A stretch of DNA of 64,000 bases, taken from contig OV050033.1 in assembly GCA_920105625.2 (NCBI GenBank), positions 108,399,700 through 108,463,699 of the forward strand, read 5' to 3'. Positions within the stretch are counted from its first letter, which is position 1. Every line of letters begins with the position of its first letter. Positions 12,898 to 25,871 of this stretch are shown one piece after another. This DNA is from Clusia tigrina (taxonomy: Eukaryota > Arthropoda > Insecta > Diptera > Clusiidae). Under the pieces are notes generated by a model. The model ran no database searches, had not been told where the DNA came from, and was given only the letters and a program-made list of their open reading frames with translations. Both the position numbers and the translations under genes were made by a program.

Positions 12898-13288
12898 GTA
12901 CTTGAGCCTCTTGTCAATTTAAGCTATCGCTCAAAGCTATGCTACCCTTGAGTTCCAAATTAAACACTGATAAAACTTCAAATGGCCCTAGCTTCTACAC
13001 GGTACGTCCTACACCTATCAAAGTTTCCAACATACAAATGCTTGTAACTTTTTACTGGAGCGTCATAAAACCTTGAAATTTTGTAACAATAAAGTACTTG
13101 AGCCTCTTGTCAATTTAAGCTATCGCTCAAAGCTATGCTACCCTTGAGTTCCAAATTAAACACTGATAAAACTTCAAATGGCCCTAGCTTCTACACGGTA
13201 CGTCCTACACTATCAAAGTTTCCAACATACAAATGCTTGTAACTTTTTACTGGAGCGTCATAAAACCTTGAAATTTTATAATAATAAA
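12898..13288 (+). repeat. Tandem pair of near-identical monomers
   Basis: Monomers 12,898-13,093 and 13,094-13,288 both begin gtacttgagcctc and share gagttccaaattaaac and cttctacacgg. The second lacks one base (acactatc for acacctatc). The same one-base-short monomer occurs near 1,490 and 10,073, tying this place to the 8,583-bp block. Confidence 0.8.
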
Positions 13289-13889
13289 GTACTCGAGCCT
13301 CTTGTCAATTTAAGCTATCGCTCAAAGCTATGCTGCCCTTGATTCCCAAATCAAACACTGATAAAACTTCAAATGGCCCTAACTTCTATACGGTACTTCC
13401 TACACCTATCAAAGTTTGCAACATACAAATGCTTGTAACTTTTTACTGGAGCGTCATAAAACCTTGAAATTTTGTAACAATAAAGTACTCGAGCCCCTTG
13501 TCAATTTAAGCTATCGCTCAAAGCTATGCTACCCTTGAGTCCCAAATCAAACACTGATAAAACTTCAAATGGCCCTAACTTCTATACGGTACGTCCTACA
13601 TTTATCAAAGTTTGCAACATACAAATGCTTGTAACTTTTTACTGGAGCGTCATAAAACCTTGAAATTTTGTAACAATAAAGTACTTGAGCCTCTTGTCAA
13701 TTTAAGCTATCGCTCAAAGCTATGCTACCCTTGAGTTCCAAATCAAACACTGATAAAACTTCAAATGGCCCTAGCTTCTATACGGAACATCCAACACCTA
13801 TCAAAGTTTCCAACATACAAATGCTTGTAACTTTTTACTGGAGCGTCATAAAACCTTGAAATTTTGTAACAATAAAGTATGTACTCGAG

Positions 13890-15055
13890 CCCCTTGTCAA
13901 TTTAAGCTATCGCTCAAAGCTATGCTACCCTTGAGTCCCAAATCAAACACTGATAAAACTTCAAATGGCCCTAACTTCTATACGGTACGTCCTACATATA
14001 TCAAAGTTTGCAACATACAAATGCTTGTAACTTTTTACTGGAGCGTAAAACCTTGAAATTTTGTAACAATAAAGTACTTGAGCCTCTTGTCAATTTAAGC
14101 TATCGCTCAAAGCTATGCTACCCTTGAGTTCCAAATCAAACACTGATAAAACTTCAAATGGCCCTAGCTTCTATACGGAACGTCCTACACCTATCAAAGT
14201 TTCCAACATACAAATGTTTGTAACTTTTTGCTGGAGCGTCATAAAACTTTGAAATTTTTTTACAATAAAGTACTCGAGTCTCTTTTCAATTTAAGCTATC
14301 GCTCAAAGCTATGTTACCCTTTAGTCCCAAATCAAACACTGACAAAACTTCAAATGGCCTTAACTTCTATACGGTACTTCCTACACCTATCAAAGTTTGC
14401 AACATACAAATGCTTGTAACTTTTTACTGGAGCGTCATAAAACCTTGAAATTTTGTAACAATAAAGTACTCGAGCCTCTTGTCAATTTGAGCTATCGCTC
14501 AAAGCTCTGCTACCCTTGAGTCCCAAATCAAACACTGATAAAACTTCAAATGGCCCTAACTTCTATACGGTACGTCCTGCACCTATCAAAGTTTGCAACA
14601 TACAAATGCTTGTAACTTTTTACTGGAGCGTCATAAAACATTGAAGTTTTGTATCAATAAAGTACTCGAGCCTCTTGTCAATTTAAGCTATCGCTCAAAG
14701 CTATGCTACCCTTGAGTCCCAAATCAAACACTGACAAAACTTCAAATGACCCTAACTTCTATACGGTACGTCCTACACCTATCAAAGTTTGCAACATGCA
14801 AATGTTTGTAACTTTTTACTGGAGCGTCATAAAACCTTGAAATTTTGTAACAATAAAGTAATCGAGCCCCTTGTCAATTTAAGCTATCGCTCAAAGCTAT
14901 TCTACTCTTGAGTCCCAAATCAAACACTGATAAAACTTCAAATGGCCCTAACTTCTATACGGTATGTCTTACACTTATCAAAGTTTGCAACATACAAATG
15001 CTTGTAACTTTTTACTGGAGCGTCATAAAACCTTGAAATTTTGTAACAATAAAGT
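13890..15055 (+). repeat. 1,764-bp-offset nine-monomer repeat, first copy
   Basis: The order gagcccc, cttgag, gagtctc, a caatttgagc monomer, an acattgaagttttgtatc end, atgaccctaac and aatcgagcccc is repeated 1,764 bp (nine monomers) downstream. The same monomer order also occurs at about 11,723-12,700, 26,430-27,400, 31,085-31,690 and 32,457-33,060, so it is a recurring cassette of the array. Confidence 0.8.
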
Positions 15056-15653
15056 ACTCGAGCCACTTGTCAATTTAAGCTATCGCTCAAAGCTATGCTA
15101 CCCTTGAATCCCAAATCAAACACTGATAAAACTTCAAATGGCCCTAACTTCTATACGGTACGTCCTACACCTATCAAAGTTTGCAACATACAAATGCTTG
15201 TTACTTTTTACTGGAGCGTTATAAAACCTTGAAATTTTGTAACAATAAAGTACTCGAGCCTCTTGTCAATTTAAGCAATCGCTCAAAGCTATGCTACCCT
15301 TGAGTCCCAAATCAAACACTGATAAAACTTAAAATGGCCCTAACTTCTATACGGTACGTCCTACACCTATCAAAGTTTGCAACATACAAATGCTTGTAAC
15401 TTTTTACTGGAGCGTCATAAAACCTTGAAATTTTGTAACAATAAAGTACTCGAGCCCCTTGTCAATTTAAGCTATCGCTCAAAGCTATGCTACCCTTGAG
15501 TCCCAAATCAAACACTGATAAAACTTCAAATGGCCCTAACTTCTATACGGTACGTCCTACATTTATCAAAGTTTGCAACATACAAATGCTTGTTACTTTT
15601 TACTGGAGCGTCATAAAACCTTGAAATTTTGTAACAATAAAGTACTCGAGCCC

Positions 15654-16819
15654 CTTGTCAATTTAAGCTATCGCTCAAAGCTATGCTACCCTTGAGTCCC
15701 AAATCAAACACTGATAAAACTTCAAATGGACCTAACTTATATACGGTACGTCCTACATATATCAAAGTTTGCAACATACAAATGCTTGTAACTTTTTACT
15801 GGAGCGTCATAAAACCTTGAAATTTTGTAACAATAAAGTACTTGAGCCTCTTGTCAATTTAAGCTATCGCTCAAAGCTATGCTACCCTTGAGTTCCAAAT
15901 CAAACACTGATAAAACTTCAAATGGCCCTAGCTTCTATACGGAACGTCCTACACCTATCAAAGTTTCCAACATACAAATGTTTGTAACTTTTTGCTGGAG
16001 CGTCATAAAACTTTGAAATTTTGTAACAATAAAGTACTCGAGTCTCTTTTCAATTTAAGCTATCGCTCAAAGCTATGTTACCCTTTAGTCCCAAATCAAA
16101 CACTGACAAAACTTCAAATGGCCTTAACTTCTATACGGTACTTCCTACACCTATCAAAGTTTGCAACATACAAATGCTTGTAACTTTTTACTGGAGCGTC
16201 ATAAAACCTTGAAATTTTGTAACAATAAAGTACTCGAGTCTCTTGTCAATTTGAGCTATCGCTCAAAGCTATGCAACCCTTGAGTCCCAAATCAAACACT
16301 GATAAAACTTCAAATGGCCCTACCTTCTACACGGTACGTCCTACACCTATCAAAGTTTGCAACATACAAATGCTTGTAACTTTTTACTGGAGCGTCATAA
16401 AACATTGAAGTTTTGTATCAATAAAGTACTCGAGCCTCTTCTCAATTTAAGCTATCGCTCAAAGCTATGCTACCCTTGAGTCCCAAATCAAACACTGACA
16501 AAACTTCAAATGACCCTAACTTCTATACGGTACGTCCTACACCTATCAAAGTTTGCAACATGCAAATGCTTGTAACTTTTTACTGGAGCGTCATAAAACC
16601 TTGAAATTTTGTAACAATAAAGCAATCGAGCCCCTTGTCAATTTAAGCTATCGCTCAAAGCTATGCTACCCTTGAGTCCCAAATCAAACACTGATAAAAC
16701 TTCAAATGGCCCTAACTTCTATACGGTATGTCCTACACTTATCAAAGTTTGCAACATACAAATGCTTGTAACTTTTTACTGGAGCGTCATAAAACCTTGA
16801 AATTTTGTAGCAATAAAGT
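15654..16819 (+). repeat. 1,764-bp-offset nine-monomer repeat, second copy
   Basis: Counterpart of 13,890-15,055 with small differences, such as gctatgcaaccc for gctctgctaccc, and agcaatcgagc for agtaatcgagc. The match stops near 16,819. Confidence 0.78.
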
Positions 16820-17414
16820 ACTCGAGCCCCTTGTCAATTTAAGCTATCGCTCAAAGCTATGCTACCCTTGAGTCCCAAATCAAACACTGATAAAACTTCA
16901 AATGGCCCTAACTTCTATACGGTACGTCCTACACTTATCAAAGTTTGCAACATACAAATGCTTGTAAGTTTTTACTGGAGCGTCATAAAACCTTGAAATT
17001 TTGTAACAATAAAGTACTTGAGCCTCTTGTCAATTTAAGCTATCGCTCCAAGCTATGCTACCCTTGAGTCCCAAATCAAACACAGATAAAACTTCAAATG
17101 GCACTAACTTCTATACGGTACGTCCAACACCTATCAAAGTTTGCAACATACAAATGCTTGTAACTTTTTACTGGAGCGTCATAAAACCTTGAAATTTTGT
17201 AACAATAAAGTACTCGAGCCTCTTTTCAATTAAAGCAATCGCTCAAAGCTATGTTACCCTTTAGTCCCAAATCAAACACTGACAAAACTTCAAATGGCCC
17301 TAATTTCTATACGGTACTTCCTACACCTATCAAAGTTTGCAACATACAAATGCTTGTAACTTTTTACTGGAGCGTCATAAAACCTTGAAATTTTGTAACA
17401 ATAAAGAACTCGAG

Positions 17415-19204
17415 CCTCCTGTCAATTTAAGCTATCGCTCAAAGCTATGCTACCCTTGAGTCCCAAATCAAACACTGACAAAACTTCAAATGGTCCTAAC
17501 TTCTACACGGTACGTCCTACACCTATCAAAGTTTGCAGCATGCAAATGCTTGTAACTTTTTACTGGAGCGTCATAAAACCTTGAAATTTTGTAACAATAA
17601 AGTACTCGAGCCTCTTGTCAATTTAAGCTATCGCTCAAAGCTATGCTACCCTTGAGTCCCAAATCAAAGACTGATAAAACTTCAAATGTCCCTAGCTTCT
17701 ATACGGTACGTCCTACACCTATCAAAGTTTGCAACATACACATGCTTGTAAGTTTTTACTGGAGCGTCATAAAACCTTGAAATTTTGTAACAATGAAATA
17801 CTCGAGCCTCTTGTCAATTTGAGCTATCGCTCAAAGCTATGCTACCCTTGAGTCCCAAATCAAATACTGATAAATCTTCAAATGACCCTAACTTCCATAC
17901 GGTACGTCCTACACCTATCAAAGTTTGCAACATGCAAATGCTTGTCACTTTTTACTGGAGCGTCATAAAAGTTTGAAATTTTGTAACAATAAAGTACTCG
18001 AGCCTCTTGTCAATTTAAGCTATCGCTCAAAGCTATGCTACCCTTGAGTCCCAAATCAAACACTGATAAAACTTCAAATAGCCCTAGCTTCTATACGGTA
18101 CGTCCAACTTACAAATGCTTGTAACTTTTTACTGGAGCGTCATAAAACCTTGAAATTTTGTAACAAAAAAGTACTCGAGCCTCTTGTCAATTTAAGTTAT
18201 CGCTCAAAGCTATGCTAACTTTGAGTCCCAATTCAAACACGGATAAAACTTCAAATGGACCTCACTTCTATACGGTACGTCCTACACCTATCAAAGTTTG
18301 CAACATACACATGCTTGTAACTTTTTACTGGAGCGTCATAAAACCTTGAAATTTTGTAACAATGAAGTACTCGAGCCTTTTGTCAATTTGAGCTATCGCT
18401 CAAAGCTATGCTACGCTTGAGTCCCAAATCAAAAACTGATAAATCTTCAAATGGCCCTAACTTCTATACGGTACGTCCTACACCTATCAAAGTTTGCAAC
18501 ATGCAAATGCTTGTAACTTTTTACTGGAGCGTCATAAAATCTTGAAATTTTGTAACAATAAAGTACTCGAGCCTCTTGTAAATTTGAGCTATCGCTCAAA
18601 GCTATGATACCCTTGAGTCATAAATCAAATACTGATAAAACTTCAACTGGCCCTAGCTTCTATACGGTACGTCCAACATACAAATGCTTGTAACTTTTTA
18701 CTGAGCGTCATAAAACCTTGAAATTTTGTAACAATAAAGTACTCGAGCCTCTTGTCAATTTGAGCTATCGCTCAAATCTATGCTACCCTTGAGTCCCAAA
18801 TCAAACACTGACAAAACTTCAAATGGCCCTAACTTCTACACGGTACGTCGTACACCTATCAAAGTTTGCAACATACAAATGCTTGTAACTTTTTACTGGA
18901 GCGTCATAAAACCTTGAAATTTTGTAACAATAAAGTACTCGAGCCTCTTTTCAATTTAAGCTATCGCTCAAAGCTATGCTACCCTTGAGTCCCAAATCAA
19001 ACACTGATAAAACTTCAAATGGCCCAAACTTCTATACGGTATGTCCTACACCTATCAAAGTTAGCAACATACAAATGCTTGTAGCTTTTTACTGGACCGT
19101 AAAACCTTGACATTTTGTAACAATAAAGTACTCGAGCCGTTTGTCAATTTAAGCTATCGCACAAAGCTATGCTACCCTTGAGTCCCAAATCAAACACTGA
19201 TAAA
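17415..19204 (+). repeat. Segmental duplication, copy 2 of the 13,679-bp-offset block
   Basis: Matches 3,736-5,525 with the same succession of rare variants and no change in offset. By eye it is nearly identical. Its last part, from about 18,935, is also the start of the 1,935-bp tandem repeat, so the two duplications overlap. Confidence 0.9.
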
Positions 19205-20869
19205 ACTTCAAATGGCCCCAACTTCTTTATGGTACGTCCTACACCTATCAAAGTTTGCAACATACAAATGCTTGTAACTATTTACTGGAGCGTCATAAAA
19301 CCTTGAAATTTTGTAACAATAAAGAACTCGAGCCTCTTGTCAATTTAAGCTTTCGCTCAAATCTATGCTACCCTTGAGTCCCAAATCAAACACTGATAAA
19401 ACTTCAAATGGCGCAAACTTATATACGGTACGTCCTACACCAATCAAAGTTAGCAACATACAAATGCTTGTAACTTTTTACTGGAGCGTCATAAAACCTT
19501 GAAATTTTGTAACAATAAAGTACTCGAGCCTCTTGTCAATTTAAGCTATCGCTCAAAGCTATGCTCCATTTGAGTCCCAAATCAAACACTGATAAAACAT
19601 CAAATGGCCCCAACTTCTATACGGTACGTCCTACACCTATCAAAGTTTGCAACATACAAATGCTTGTAACTTTTTACTGGAGCGTCATAAAACCTTGAAA
19701 TTTTGTAATAATAAAGTACTCGAGCCTCTTTTCAATTTAAGCTTTCGCTCAAATCTATGCTACCCTTGAGTCCCAAATCAAACACTGATAAAACTTCAAA
19801 TGGCGCAAACTTCTATACCGTATGTCCTACACCTATCAAAGTTAGCAACATACAAATGCTTGTAACTTTTTACTGGACCGTAAAACCTTGAAATTTTGTA
19901 ACAATAAATTACTCGAGCCGTTTGTCAATTTAAGCTATCGCACAAAGCTATGCTACCCTTGAGTCCCAAATCAAACACTGATAAAACTTCAAATGGCCCC
20001 AACTTCTTTACGGTACGTCCTACACCTATCAAAGTTTGCAACATACAAATGCTTGTAACTTTTTACTGGAGCGTCATAAAACCTTGAAATTTTGTAACAA
20101 TAAAGTACTCGAGCCTCTTGTCAATTCAAGCTTTCGCTCAAATCTATGCTACCCTTGAGTCCCAAATCAAACACTGATAAAACTTCAAATGGCGCAAACT
20201 TCTATACGGTATGTCCTACACCAATCAAAGTTAGCAACATACAAATGCTTGTAACTTTTTACTGGAGCGTCATAAAACCTTGAAATTTTGTAACAATAAA
20301 GTACTCGAGCCTCTTGTCAATTTAAGCTATCGCTCAAAGCTATGCTCCACTAGAGTCCCAAATCAAACACTGATAAAACTTCAAATGGCCCCAACTTCTA
20401 TACGGTACGTCCTACACCTATCAAAGTTTGCAACATACAAATGCTTGTAACTTTTTACTGGAGCGTCATAAAACCTTGAAATTTTGTAACAATAACGTAC
20501 TCGAGCCTCTTGTCAATTTGAGCTATCGCTCAAAGCTATGCTACCCTTGAGTCCCAAATCAAACACTGATAAATCTTCGAATGGCCCTATCTTCTATACG
20601 GTACGTCCTACACCTATCAAAGTTTGCAACATGCAAATGCTTGTAACTTTTTACTGGAGCGTCATAAAAGCTTGAAATTTTGTAACAATAAAGTACTCGA
20701 GCCTCTTGTCAATTTAAGCTATCACTCAAAGCTATGCTACCCTTGAGTCCCAAATCAAACACTGATAAAACTTCAAATAGCCCTAACTTCTATACGGTAC
20801 GTCCAGCTTACAAATGCTTGTAACTTTTTACTGGAGCGTCATAAAACCTTGAAATTTTGTAACAATAAA
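18935..20869 (+). repeat. 1,935-bp ten-monomer unit, first copy
   Basis: Ten monomers, some with the 3-bp ggaccgtaaaacc deletion and one with a 19-bp deletion (cgtccagcttac), account for 1,935 bp. Diagnostic variants include tgtagcttttt, ttgacattttg, gagccgtttg, gctccatttgag, gctccactagag and aataacgtactcg. All recur exactly 1,935 bp downstream. Differences include ctttatgg here against ctttacgg in the second copy. Confidence 0.92.
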
Positions 20870-22804
20870 GTACTCGAGCCTCTTTTCAATTTAAGCTATC
20901 GCTCAAAGCTATGCTACCCTTGAGTCCCAAATCAAACACTGATAAAACTTCAAATGGCCCAAACTTCTATACGGTATGTCCTACACCTATCAAAGTTAGC
21001 AACATACAAATGCTTGTAGCTTTTTACTGGACCGTAAAACCTTGACATTTTGTAACAATAAAGTACTCGAGCCGTTTGTCAATTTAAGCTATCGCACAAA
21101 GCTATGCTACCCTTGAGTCCCAAATCAAACACTGATAAAACTTCAAATGGCCTCAACTTCTTTACGGTACGTCCTACACCTATCAAAGTTTGCAACATAC
21201 AAATGCTTGTAACTTTTTACTGGAGCGTCATAAAACCTTGAAATTTTGTAACAATAAAGAACTCGAGCCTCTTGTCAATTTAAGCTTTCGCTCAAATCTA
21301 TGCTACCCTTGAGTCCCAAATCAAACACTGATAAAACTTCAAATGGCGCAAACTTATATACGGTACGTCCTACACCAATCAAAGTTAGCAACATACAAAT
21401 GCTAGTAACTTTTTACTGGAGCGTCATAAAACCTTGAAATTTTGTAACAATAAAGTACTCGAGCCTCTTGTCAATTTAAGCTATCGCTCAAAGCTATGCT
21501 CCATTTGAGTCCCAAATCAAACACTGATAAAACATCAAATGGCCCCAACTTCTATACGGTACGTCCTACACCTATCAAAGTTTGCAACATACAAATGCTT
21601 GTAACTTTTTACTGGAGCGTCATAAAACCTTGAAATTTTGTAACAATAAAGTACTCGAGCCTCTTTTCAATTTAAGCTTTCGCTCAAATCTATGCTACCC
21701 TAGAGTCCCAAATCAAACACTGATAAAACTTCAAATGGCGCAAACTTCTATACCGTATGTCCTACACCTATCAAAGTTAGCAACATACAAATGCTTGTAA
21801 CTTTTTACTGGACCGTAAAACCTTGAAATTTTGTAACAATAAATTACTCGAGCCGTTTGTCAATTTAAGCTATCGCACAAAGCTATGCTACCCTTGAGTC
21901 CCAAATCAAACACTGATAAAACTTCAAATGGCCCCAACTTCTTTACGGTACGTCCTACACCTATCAAAGTTTGCAACATACAAATGCTTGTAACTTTTTA
22001 CTGGAGCGTCATAAAACCTTGAAATTTTGTAACAATAAAGTACTCGAGCCTCTTGTCAATTCAAGCTTTCGCTCAAATCTATGCTACCCTTGAGTCCCAA
22101 ATCAAACACTGATAAAACTTCAAATGGCGCAAACTTCTATACGGTATGTCCTACACCAATCAAAGTTAGCAACATACAAATGCTTGTAACTTTTTACTGG
22201 AGCGTCATAAAACCTTGAAATTTTGTAACAATAAAGTACTCGAGCCTCTTGTCAATTTAAGCTATCGCTCAAAGCTATGCTCCACTAGAGTCCCAAATCA
22301 AACACTGATAAAACTTCAAATGGCCCCAACTTCTATACGGTACGTCCTACACCTATCAAAGTTTGCAACATACAAATGCTTGTAACTTTTTACTGGAGCG
22401 TCATAAAACCTTGAAATTTTGTAACAATAACGTACTCGAGCATCTTGTCAATTTGAGCTATCGCTCAAAGCTATGCTACCCTTGAGTCCCAAATCAAACA
22501 CTGATAAATCTTCGAATGGCCCTATCTTCTATACGGTACGTCCTACACCTATCAAAGTTTGCAACATGCAAATGCTTGTAACTTTTTACTGGAGCGTCAT
22601 AAAAGCTTGAAATTTTGTAACAATAAAGTACTCGAGCCTCTTGTCAATTTAAGCTATCGCTCAAAGCTATGCTACCCTTGAGTCCCAAATCAAACACTGA
22701 TAAAACTTCAAATAGCCCTAGCTTCTATACGGTACGTCCAGCTTACAAATGCTTGTAACTTTTTACTGGAGCGTCATAAAACCTTGAAATTTTGTAACAA
22801 CAAA
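20870..22804 (+). repeat. 1,935-bp ten-monomer unit, second copy
   Basis: Follows the first copy directly. It ends near 22,804, where a monomer with ttgtaaatttgagc and aatcaatcacgg begins. A few substitutions separate the copies (gcctcaac for gccccaac near 21,152, and gagcatcttg for gagcctcttg near 22,440). Confidence 0.92.
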
Positions 22805-23485
22805 GTACTCGAGCCTCTTGTAAATTTGAGCTATCGCTCAAAGCTATGCTACCCTTGAGTCCCAAATCAATCACGGATAAAACTTCAAATGGCCCTAGCT
22901 TCTATACGGTACGTCCTACACCTATCAAAGTTTGCAACATTCAAAAGCGTGTAACTTTTTACTGGAGCGTCATAAAACGTTGAAATTTTTAACAATAAAG
23001 TACTCGAGCCTTTTGTCAATTTAAGGTATCGCTCAAAGCTATGCTACCCTTGAGTCCCAAATCAAACACGGATAAAACTTCAAACGGCCCTAGCTTCTAT
23101 ACAGTACGTCCTACACCTATCAAAGTTTCCAACATACAAATGCTTCTAACTTTTTACTGGAGCGTCATAAAACCTTGAAATTTTGTAACAATAAAGTAAT
23201 CGAGCCTCTTGTAAATTTGAGCTATCGCTCAAAGCTATGCTACCCTTGAGTCCCAAATCAAACACTGACAAAACTTCAAATGGCCCTAACTTCTATACGG
23301 TACGTCTTACACCTATCAAAGTTTCCAACACACAAATGCTTGAGTCCCAAATCAAACACTGATAAATCTTCGAATGGCCCTATCTTCTATACGGTACGTC
23401 CTACACCTATCAAAGTTTGCAACATACAAATGCTTGTAACTTTTTACTGGAGCGTCATTAAACCTTGAAATTTTGTAACAATAAA
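22805..23485 (+). repeat. Three-monomer cassette with the aaaagcgtg marker, third monomer truncated
   Basis: First occurrence of a cassette I call K: one monomer with aatcaatcacgg and attcaaaagcgtg, one with aaggtatcgc and acagtacgtcc, and one beginning gtaatcgag with actgacaaaac. Here the third monomer is fused to a later one by a deletion (23,196-23,485 is 290 bp where two monomers would give 392). Confidence 0.82.
23196..23485 (+). repeat. Fused monomer pair with a 102-bp deletion
   Basis: The sequence passes from aaatgcttg (monomer position about 147) straight to agtccc (position 54 of the next monomer). Both sides of the break carry cttg, so the deletion has a 4-base microhomology and removes 102 bp. 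This is the largest within-monomer deletion I found in the window. Confidence 0.85.
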
Positions 23486-23519
23486 GTACTCGAGCCTCTT
23501 GTCAATTTAAGCTTTCGCT

Positions 23520-24695
23520 CAAAGCTATGCTACCTTTGAGTCCCAAATCAAACACTGATAAAACTTCAAATGGCCCAAACTTCTATACGGTATGTCCTAC
23601 ACCTATCAAAGTTAGCAACATACAAATGCTTGTAACTTTTTACTGGAGCGTCATAAAACCTTCAAATTTTGTAACAATGAAGTACTCGAGCCTTTTGTCA
23701 ATTTGAGCCATCGCTCAAAGCTATGCTACCCTTGAGTCCCAAATCAAAAACTGATAAATCTTCAAATGGCCCTAACTTCTATACGGTACGTCCTACACCT
23801 ATCAAAGTTTGCAACATGCAAATGCTTGTAACTTTTTACTGGAGCGTCATAAAACCTTGAAATTTTGTAACAATAAAGTACTCGAGCCTCTTGTAAATTT
23901 GAGCTATCGCTCAAAGCTATGATACCCTTGAGTCCCAAATCAAACACTGATAAAACTTCAAATGGCGCAAACTTCTATACGGTACGTCCTACACCAATCA
24001 AAGTTAGCAACATACAAATGCTTGTTACTTTTTACTGGAGCGTCATAAAACCTTGAAATTTTGTAACAATAAAGTACTCGAGCCTTTTCTCCATTTAAGC
24101 TATCGCTCAAAGCTATGCTACCCTTGAGTCCCAAATCAAACACGGATAAAACCTAAAAAGGCCCTAGCTTCTATACGGTACGTCCTACACCTATCAAAGT
24201 TTCCAACATACAAATGCTTGTAACTTTTTACTGGGGCGTCATAAAACCTTGAAATTTTTTAACAATAAAGTACTCGAGCCTCTTGTCAATTTAAGCTATC
24301 GCTCAAAGCTATGCTGCCCTTAAGTCCCAAATCAAACACTGATAAAACTTGAAATGGCCCCAACTTCTATACGGTATGTCCTACACCTATCAAAGTTTGC
24401 AACATACAAATGCTTGTAACTTTTTACTGGAGCGTCATAAAACCTTGAAATTTTGTAACAATAAAGTACTCGAGCCTCTTGTCAATTTAAGCAATCGCTC
24501 AAAGCTATGCTACCCTTGAGTCCCAAATCAAACACTGATAAAACTTAAAATGGCCCTAACTTCTATACGGTACGTCCTACACCTATCAAAGTTTGCAACA
24601 TACAAATGCTTGTAACTTTTTACTGGAGCGTCATAAAACCTTGAAATTTTGTAACAATAAAGTAATCGAGCCCCTTGTCAATTTAAGCTATCGCT
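23520..24695 (+). repeat. 1,176-bp six-monomer unit, first copy
   Basis: Six monomers recur at exactly 1,176 bp (6 x 196). Diagnostic variants are gctacctttgag, ccttcaaattttg, gagccatcgc, gatacccttgag, cttttctccattt with cctaaaaaggccc, and gctgcccttaag with cttgaaatggcccc. I noticed no difference within the copied part. Confidence 0.92.
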
Positions 24696-25871
24696 CAAAG
24701 CTATGCTACCTTTGAGTCCCAAATCAAACACTGATAAAACTTCAAATGGCCCAAACTTCTATACGGTATGTCCTACACCTATCAAAGTTAGCAACATACA
24801 AATGCTTGTAACTTTTTACTGGAGCGTCATAAAACCTTCAAATTTTGTAACAATGAAGTACTCGAGCCTTTTGTCAATTTGAGCCATCGCTCAAAGCTAT
24901 GCTACCCTTGAGTCCCAAATCAAAAACTGATAAATCTTCAAATGGCCCTAACTTCTATACGGTACGTCCTACACCTATCAAAGTTTGCAACATGCAAATG
25001 CTTGTAACTTTTTACTGGAGCGTCATAAAACCTTGAAATTTTGTAACAATAAAGTACTCGAGCCTCTTGTAAATTTGAGCTATCGCTCAAAGCTATGATA
25101 CCCTTGAGTCCCAAATCAAACACTGATAAAACTTCAAATGGCGCAAACTTCTATACGGTACGTCCTACACCAATCAAAGTTAGCAACATACAAATGCTTG
25201 TTACTTTTTACTGGAGCGTCATAAAACCTTGAAATTTTGTAACAATAAAGTACTCGAGCCTTTTCTCCATTTAAGCTATCGCTCAAAGCTATGCTACCCT
25301 TGAGTCCCAAATCAAACACGGATAAAACCTAAAAAGGCCCTAGCTTCTATACGGTACGTCCTACACCTATCAAAGTTTCCAACATACAAATGCTTGTAAC
25401 TTTTTACTGGGGCGTCATAAAACCTTGAAATTTTTTAACAATAAAGTACTCGAGCCTCTTGTCAATTTAAGCTATCGCTCAAAGCTATGCTGCCCTTAAG
25501 TCCCAAATCAAACACTGATAAAACTTGAAATGGCCCCAACTTCTATACGGTATGTCCTACACCTATCAAAGTTTGCAACATACAAATGCTTGTAACTTTT
25601 TACTGGAGCGTCATAAAACCTTGAAATTTTGTAACAATAAAGTACTCGAGCCTCTTGTCAATTTAAGCAATCGCTCAAAGCTATGCTACCCTTGAGTCCC
25701 AAATCAAACACTGATAAAACTTAAAATGGCCCTAACTTCTATACGGTACGTCCTACACCTATCAAAGTTTGCAACATACAAATGCTTGTAACTTTTTACT
25801 GGAGCGTCATAAAACCTTGAAATTTTGTAACAATAAAGTAATCGAGCCCCTTGTCAATTTAAGCTATCGCT
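24696..25871 (+). repeat. 1,176-bp six-monomer unit, second copy
   Basis: Second copy of 23,520-24,695. It ends near 25,887, where gctacccttgag replaces the gctacctttgag expected for a third copy. Confidence 0.92.

Larger units (their letters stand above)
12319..17406 (+). repeat. Mosaic satellite stretch rich in gagcccc and cttgag monomers
   Basis: About 26 monomers, mostly the same classes as 1-3,735 but in less regular order. It contains a pair of near-identical neighbours at 12,898-13,288 and a 1,764-bp repeat, listed separately. A private 4-base insertion (aaagtatgtactcgag) lies near 13,877. No gene or foreign sequence is present. Confidence 0.8.

Noticed and set aside
22805..23391. Transposon origin of the aaaagcgtg cassette
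   Set aside because: Every base is ordinary monomer sequence in register. There are no terminal repeats or target-site duplications.
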